Assembly: GCA_026724425.1 (NCBI GenBank)
Contig: JAIUCV010000004.1
Coordinates: forward strand, 4,040,001 to 4,104,000
Reading direction: 5' to 3'
Source of the DNA: Erythrophleum ivorense
Taxonomy: Eukaryota; Streptophyta; Magnoliopsida; Fabales; Fabaceae
Length of the DNA: 64,000 bases
A program made the translations under genes and the position numbers. Below the pieces are notes generated by a model. That model ran no database searches. It was not told the DNA's origin and saw nothing but the letters and a program-made list of their open reading frames with translations. Positions 58,191 through 64,000 of this stretch are shown here, in pieces. The number at the start of each line of letters is the position of its first letter. Position 1 is the stretch's first letter.

Positions 58191-58759
58191 GCTTACTCAA
58201 AATCAAATAAGGCCCAATCTGAAAAATTATTATTAATTAATTTGATTATTATATACAACAATTATCAAATAATAATAAAATATTTTAATTATTGATTAAT
58301 TAATTAATTAACTTTATTTAAAAATTAAAAAAATTTAATTTTTTCCTCCTTTGAATTTTAGGCATGTGAGGCCTACCTAGTCAGCATATGGCCACGTATA
58401 ATATACCAATAGAAAGAGAACAGAGTATAGATCTCTGTGAATTGATACATGAGTCTAGATTCACTGTTTCGAAAGCATGTGAATTACACGGGCCACCTCT
58501 AAGGGTGGAAAATTTTTTTGGGATTTTTTTATCTATATGTTTCTCGTGCCACGTGAAGGCATGTGAAGGCTCGGTTTTAACTACCGTTGGAGTATGGTTA
58601 GTTTCTAAAAATTCCTAAATTTGAGATTTTTAATTTGGTATGATGTTTGCCTATTTTTGGATAGGTTTAGATCTGTTCTTGAGGTTTTCAGTGCATAATT
58701 TTTTTATTTATTTAAAAAATTCTAAAAAAATTAATATAATAATATATAATTTTCTTTTA

Positions 58760-59300
58760 GGTAAAAATGAGGCAAGGGATTTCTGAAAGCACTGAAATAA
58801 AAAGAGTATGAACCTCTGAGCTATGAGTATGTGGAAGACCTTCTTCCAAAATATGAACTTCTTAGTGATGATTCTAAAGAGAATCCTTAAGAGGAGGAAG
58901 AAATTTCAGAGGGACTTCCAGAGGAATTTTCGGATCTAGATGGACCGAAAGATGATGGTATAGATCTAGATAAACCTCAGATGGAAGATCAAGAAGTGGA
59001 TTAACCATTCACTGAGTCTGTTGCTTGAGACATAGCCATAAGAGATGCAAATAGGATAAAACATCTAAAGGATCTTTATCCAACTTTAGGAAAGTATTCA
59101 CAATACATGAATGACATAAAAGGAGCTGAAGTAGTTGCAAATATCATAATAAGGTTAAGAGAAGAACTAAATGCATGAAACAAGAAGTACAAAGACATCA
59201 CCTGGATTGACGCTGTTCAAAGAGCTGTCAAAACACCGAAGTCTACACTTAAGAAAGAGCTCCTTAGTTATTGTTTTGGCATTTGATGTTTTGTTGTTAT
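58760..59300 (+). pseudogene. Unidentified degenerate coding trace, acidic
   Basis: With a handful of stops bridged by eye, one frame gives an acidic region (YEYVEDLLPKYELLSDDS, later LDGPKDDGIDLD). It is followed by RDANRIKHLKDLYPTLGKYS and NIIIRLREELN, which look protein-like in composition. I do not recognise the family. It may be a retrotransposon-associated frame between the copia LTR and gag. Confidence 0.35.
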
Positions 59301-59645
59301 TTTTGTTGAACATTAATTTGCAGTTATGTGTTTATGTTATTGTACATAGACCATGTGTATCATTTGCCGATATGTAATGAAGCATATTTTTTTTTAATAT
59401 TGATTAATTTATATCTTAATTACATGCTTTATTTGAGTGGGAACTCCTAGAAAATATTTTTCTAAGAGTTATAGATATGAATAATATTTAAAGTATTTGT
59501 ATGAAATTCTTGATAGAAAGCAATGATATTATTGAGATTTATGTGATGGGAGTATGACAAACGTAAACTCCTAATCGTAAACTTAATAGCATCATTATTA
59601 TTCTAATCAAGAATAATACAAATACATGACATTGTATACACGATT

Positions 59646-62437
59646 TGTAACACCCCATAATTAATTAAGGTGTTAATAATGGATTAGAATTAATTAAGAG
59701 TAATTAATATGGGCTCATTGGGCAAGTTAAGTGAATGGAGACTTTAGAGAGATAAATTATTAATATGGGTTTGAGATTTAATTGGGATAGAAATTTTATC
59801 TAGGCCTAAATTAATAGATCATGAGAAGAGGTTAATAGAGGCCTAATGGATTATGTGCAGACCTAACATAATTTAATGGGATGGAGGCCCAAGATTTATC
59901 TTGTATAGACTCTTCTAAGTGGCCCAATAATCTTTGTGCAGACCTAAAACTCTTGAGCTCTTCAAACTTGGCCCAAACTCAATTAAACTTCAGCAACCCA
60001 AATGCATAAAAATTGGCCCAGTAAATTCTGCAGCCTAACACCTCTAAACTGGCCCAACAAACTTAAAAAAAATCTGAAGCCCAAGTGGAGATGGATCTTG
60101 GAGCAGTCCATGACCCACTTTGACCCAACTTAAGCCCACTTGAAACCCTAATGTTTCAGCCACTCTCACATTTTTCTGAAACTTGAGAGGGAAATTCGGA
60201 GGTTGAGAGGAGGCAAGGGTTTGAGGCAAAGATTGGGCATTTTCTCATACTTAGAGCAAGATTCAGCCAAGGTAATAGTTATACAACTTAATCCCTTCAT
60301 CTTTCTCTTTAATTTGGCCCAATTAGTTTTTCATTTTGAGCATTTTCATCCTACCCAAAATCTGAAATGTAAGTGTTTGGGGGTTTTCTTGATGAAATTT
60401 GTAGGTTGGGATTAGGACTGACTTTGGGTGAGTTTAAACCCTCTATTTTGATGCTTTAATGGTTAATTTGAGACCCCCATAGCGAATTTATAAAATGGGT
60501 ATTAATTATGTACGAATTTGCTTAGGATTTTGGGTGGAATATTGAGTTTTCTGGTGGAGGAAACTTAAATCCGAAATTGGGACTTGTTGTGGCTGGGTAA
60601 ATGATTCTTGGGTAGTCATTAGCATTTTAAATTCCTTGGGTACTGATTATGATTATTAATGATGAATTAGAGTAGTAATTATGTGATGTTATGGTTATAG
60701 GAGGAATTCTGCACCATTGGTGATTGTTACAAGTGTCTACAAGTGAGGTAACTGGGTTTACATTAATTCCATGCATATATCTGTGTTAATTTCATATTTT
60801 GTTATACATGAATGATTTGAAATGTTGAATGAATTGGTTGGCTATCTGTTAAATTGTGATTGGACCTTGTGAGTCCATGGTGGAGCTGTGGTGCGGCTGC
60901 CACCCGTGCATGTGCTACGATCAAGCACCGGGTTATGATCAAACCCAGATGCACTGAGCCCTGGTTGTGCTCAATAGGGAGTAGGTGCCGTGGACGGGCC
61001 TCTCCGGTGTTAATGGCCTTTAACATGCGATAATGTGATTGCTAGTATGGGATAGTAATCATGATAGCCTAATTATTTCATTTTCTGATATGAATGGTCT
61101 ACTGCTGGTGTTTATGTGAAATTATGTATGTATGTGAATTAATATGAAGTATATGATGGAATTGCCTTGGTTACTGAGATTCATATCTCACCCCGTTTTA
61201 TGGGATTAATATTTCAGGTGAAAGTTCTTCGGGTAAGGATAAGGGTAAGCAAGTGGATGAACATCCATGAGCTGAGGCCGGGTGTGGGGAGCTACTCTTG
61301 GTCTGAGTAGAATAGGATAGATGCAATTTTTTGTTATTAGTTACCTAGCATCATCATGTAATCATATTGCCAAGTGTAGGCGTTTATATTTTGCTTGATT
61401 GAAATGTAACCGTTAGGGATTTAGAGCACATCATAGTGGAATATCAATGTATGAACTTATAGCATTATATATATGTATGTAGTTCTGCTGAAATTGTGAT
61501 ATGGATCACCTTATGGGAATTGTAGACATATGATGTCTTAGAGGTAAGCTAATGTTGAATGGAATATCTATGGAATGTGCATGGGATGTAAATTGTTGCT
61601 AATGCATGTGTTCTTGCTGCCATTTATTTATGAATTTGTTGGTATGAGTTAGTGGAACAAGTAGGAAGTGACATTTGAGTTTCACAATGGTAATGGATGG
61701 ATTGATGGGTAAATAGGGTAGACAAACACCATTATGATCACTTAAAATAAGGGTAGGTGGACCTAGAGTGTTGCTAAGGTGAGAATTGGAGTGTAGAGTG
61801 CGAAATTCGGGTAATATGGTCACAGAAGGGAATTCTGCCGCGGCCAAGAAGGCTTCGCCGCGGCCAAAGGGGAGACAGAGTCGAAAGGAGCTGCGGCGCA
61901 ACGAACCTCGCCGCGGCGCGAAGCGAAAAATTCACCCAGGGGGGGTAATAGAACCAAAACCCGCCACGGCGTAGTGTTTTCCGCCGCGGCGCGAGTCGAA
62001 AAATTAAAATTTGTGTTGGACAGAGGTAAAACTCGCCGCGGCGCGAATATATTGCGGCGAGGCGAGAATTCTGGGAGTCGAGTAGAAGTTCCAGGAAGCA
62101 TTTCCGCCGCAGCGCCACATAGGTTGGCCGCGGCGAAGGTCCAACTCGCCGCGGCGAGATTTGTGAAATTAGGAGAATGATACAAGATTACATGCCGGGA
62201 GGTTATTGAGTGTTGAAACTAACGGATGGTTGAATCATGAGCCTCTTATGGTAGTAAGATTTCTTTTATGCACATTTTATTTTGTTGAGGTGGCATGGTG
62301 ACGACCCTAACATCAAGGTTCAAATTCCCTTACATTTTCGTAATGCGGTAAAATATAATGACCTCAAACCTTGATCATTATCTAATAAACCTTGTATTTA
62401 GCTATAATTACAATGATTAGAAGATAGGGTTGTCACA
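59646..62437. mobile_element. Solo LTR, 2.79 kb, with perfect 5-bp target-site duplication
   Basis: Starts TGTAACACCCC at 59646, ends GGGTTGTCACA at 62437, and is flanked on both sides by CGATT (59641-59645 and 62438-62442). TG...CA ends, length and the lack of any primer site or coding sequence inside fit a solo LTR left by recombination of a large gypsy element. It is inserted in copia-derived sequence. It carries a GC-richer patch at 60860-61010 and a strong GC-rich palindrome array at 61838-62158. Confidence 0.85.
61838..62158. repeat. GC-rich palindrome array (CGCCGCGGCG) inside the solo LTR
   Basis: CCGCGG occurs seven times, at 61838, 61858, 61911, 61984, 62036, 62128 and 62149. Most copies are extended to CGCCGCGGCG and flanked by CTC/GAG, as in CTCGCCGCGGCGAG at 62145-62158. 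Degenerate copies lie near 61891, 61971, 62054 and 62104. Copies are 20-90 bp apart with 'cgaaaaatt' spacers. The tract stands out from the AT-rich surroundings and has very high CpG. Confidence 0.85.
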
Positions 62438-62513
62438 CGATTAGTAATTCTGTGCTTAATATGATGAATCAGAGTTAGATTAAATGTGGGATTCATTTAT
62501 CTCTGATCTCAAA

Positions 62514-63585
62514 ATGGCAAGTAAGAATATCATAGCTGAGCTGAACAAGAGGGAAAAACTGAATGGGGATAACTAGGATGTTTGGCATCACAAAGTTTCC
62601 TATATTCTGGAGGAACAGGATGCCCTAGAACGTTTAACAAATGCTATGGAGGAACCTGAGTCAAGAAATACTACCAAGCACAGGAGAGATCAAGAGGTTT
62701 ATAAAGCCTAGAAAAAAATAGCATTGCACGAATCATTTTACTGAGTGCAATGGCAAATGATCTCATGTGTGTATATGAGAAATATGACACTGCTTGAGAC
62801 ATGTGGACAGCTCTGAAGGATAAGTTTGAAGGCACTTCTGTTACCAGACTGAGAAGGCTCACTATCAAATTTGACACCTACAAGCTGCGTTCAAACACAT
62901 CCATGAAGCAGCACCTCCGTGAGATGTCAAATATGACAAGAGAGCTAAAATCTGATAGGCATGAGCTATTTGATGAGCAACAGGTGCAAGCAGTGATAAG
63001 ATCACTTCCTTTTAGTTGGGAGCACATAAAGGTGAATCTGACTCACAATGAGAACATCACCAAGTATGATGATGTGGTGAAGCACTTGGAACTTAAAGCT
63101 GATCGTCTGGAGGCTTATAAGTCAGCCAGACAAGCATACCTGGCAGAGGAAGCAGGTCCCTATAACTCTAAGCTCATATTCAAGAAGGGCAAGAGATTCC
63201 AAAAGAAAGGCAAAGGTAGGAAGAATGGCCCTAACTTTAAGAAGGACAAGAAGTCTTTCAAGAAGAAGGGGAAGAAAGGCAAAAAGAAGATTGATCTTTC
63301 CAAAATCAAATGTTATACCTGTCAGAAGATGGATCATTTTGCTCGGGACTGTGCTGAGCAAGATAAGGTAATACTGGAACCTTATAGTGTGCATTATTCT
63401 TATGTATCCAGTAATGTTTTTCTAACAGAATGTCATTCTTCTTCTTGGATAATTGATTCAAGTGCCACAGACCATGTGAACAAGGATCAAGGATCCTTCG
63501 TGGAATACCGTCGGGTGCCACGTTATAGCAGGTGGCTATTTGTAGGCAACAATGCGAAGATTGAGGTTAAAGGCATTGGAAAGTT
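62514..63585 (+). pseudogene. Ty1/copia gag and protease start
   Basis: The ATG at 62514 opens MASKNIIAELNKREKLNGDN and then meets TAG codons at 62574 and about 62708, and a TGA near 62795. From 62801 the frame stays open for 262 codons. It contains the gag helical region (RLTIKFDTYKLR, EQQVQAVIRSLPFSWEHIKV), a long Lys-rich stretch, a zinc knuckle CYTCQKMDHFARDC and a protease site WIIDSSATDHV (usual DSGA is DSSA). It ends at GIGKL where the next segment is spliced on by deletion. Tork/TNT1-like by resemblance. Internal deletion and stops make it non-functional. Confidence 0.88.
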
Positions 63586-64000
63586 GTGAAGAGGATCTTG
63601 AGATATTTGAAGGGCACAGTTGATTATTCACTGTGTTATCAAGGGAAAGTCTTATGCTTAGTAGGATACTCCGATGCAGATTGGGGTAAAGACTTGGATA
63701 AGAGAAAATCAACATTAGGATATTTTTTTTTATTAAATAATGGAGCCATATCCTGGTGTAGTAAGAAGCAGACCTGCATTGCTTTGTCAACAATGGAAGT
63801 TGAGTTCGTGGCATGTTCTGCAGCTGTACAATAGGCTATATGGCTAAAGAGATTTCTAGAACATTTAGGGATCAGTGGTGAAAAACTGAACCCTATTGTG
63901 GTGAACTATGACAGTCAAGCAACCATAGCTTATACTAAGGACCCTAAATACCATGGAAAAACTAAGCACATTGGCACAAAGTATAATTTTATAAGAAAGG
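63586..64000 (+). pseudogene. Ty1/copia RNase H, joined to gag by an internal deletion, cut by the window end
   Basis: The frame KRILRYLKGTVDYSLCYQG, VGYSDADWGKDLDKRKST, NNGAISWCSKKQTCIALST and MEVEFVACSAAVQ is the end of copia RT and RNase H. After a TAG at 63832 it continues with LKRFLEHLGI, DSQATIAYTKDP and KYHGKTKHIGTKYN to the window edge. The sequence for integrase and nearly all of RT is absent between 63585 and this point. Confidence 0.88.

Larger units (their letters stand above)
57067..59645. other. Unclassified segment between copia LTR and solo LTR
   Basis: No recognised gene. It holds three palindromes (57720-57811), a tRNA-like stretch (57833-57905), a 98-bp tandem duplication (57996-58190) and a degenerate acidic coding trace (58760-59300). 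Confidence 0.5.

Noticed and set aside
61838..62158. Palindrome array as a CRISPR or CpG-island promoter
   Set aside because: Repeat units and spacers are irregular and the organism is a plant. The tract is inside a transposon LTR. Frames through it on both strands (for example 61774-62185) are Ala/Arg-rich artefacts.

Overview
The window is nuclear DNA of a flowering plant, most likely a eudicot. It is AT-rich, the genes have many introns, microsatellites are common, and there are relics of Ty3/gypsy and Ty1/copia retrotransposons, Mutator and CACTA elements and very small TRIM elements. I cannot name the species from the sequence.

Three host loci are recognisable. (1) A MIR398 gene on the + strand at about 8.07-8.19 kb has an intact 21-nt mature sequence (8148-8168) and a 25-bp arm pairing. 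Six GTAC copper-response cores lie 140-265 bp upstream of the hairpin. (2) A complete 13-exon dihydropyrimidinase gene (PYD2 type, uracil/thymine catabolism) runs from 11689 to 22962 and encodes 539 residues with all metal ligands present. Its intron 7 uses a GC-AG splice pair. Intron 2 is swollen by a 2.3-kb palindrome of retrotransposon parts, and intron 6 carries a complete 313-bp TRIM with a target-site duplication. (3) Seven stop-free internal exons of a serine carboxypeptidase-like gene lie at 46.1-48.7 kb; both ends of the gene are missing. A fourth trace is one exon piece of a plant U-box E3 ligase (33.6-33.8 kb, minus strand), enclosed by inverted arms of about 225 bp.

Layout: 0-7.6 kb AT-rich intergenic with two MITE-like inverted repeats; 7.8-8.2 kb MIR398 and promoter; 8.4-11.7 kb spacer with a trinucleotide-rich tract; 11.7-23 kb PYD2; 23-25.9 kb spacer; 25.9-32.8 kb a nearly full-length, heavily mutated gypsy element with a nested TIR element; 32.8-34 kb inverted arms and U-box fragment; 34-46 kb duplicated non-coding blocks, a 257-bp tandem duplication, a 1.8-kb long-TIR Mutator-like element with a 10-bp target-site duplication, and a 229-bp CACTA-like MITE; 46.1-48.7 kb carboxypeptidase fragment; 49-52 kb transposon debris with an array of short palindromes; 52-56.3 kb two copia fragments in opposite orientation; 56.7-64 kb copia debris holding a 2.8-kb solo LTR with a perfect 5-bp target-site duplication and a GC-rich palindrome array, followed by a copia gag joined directly to RNase H.

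The host genes do not form one pathway. MIR398 is a copper and oxidative-stress regulator, PYD2 is pyrimidine salvage/catabolism, and the rest is a transposon nest. The most informative signals are the MIR398 promoter and hairpin, the structural oddities inside the PYD2 introns, the long-TIR element, and the two palindrome arrays.
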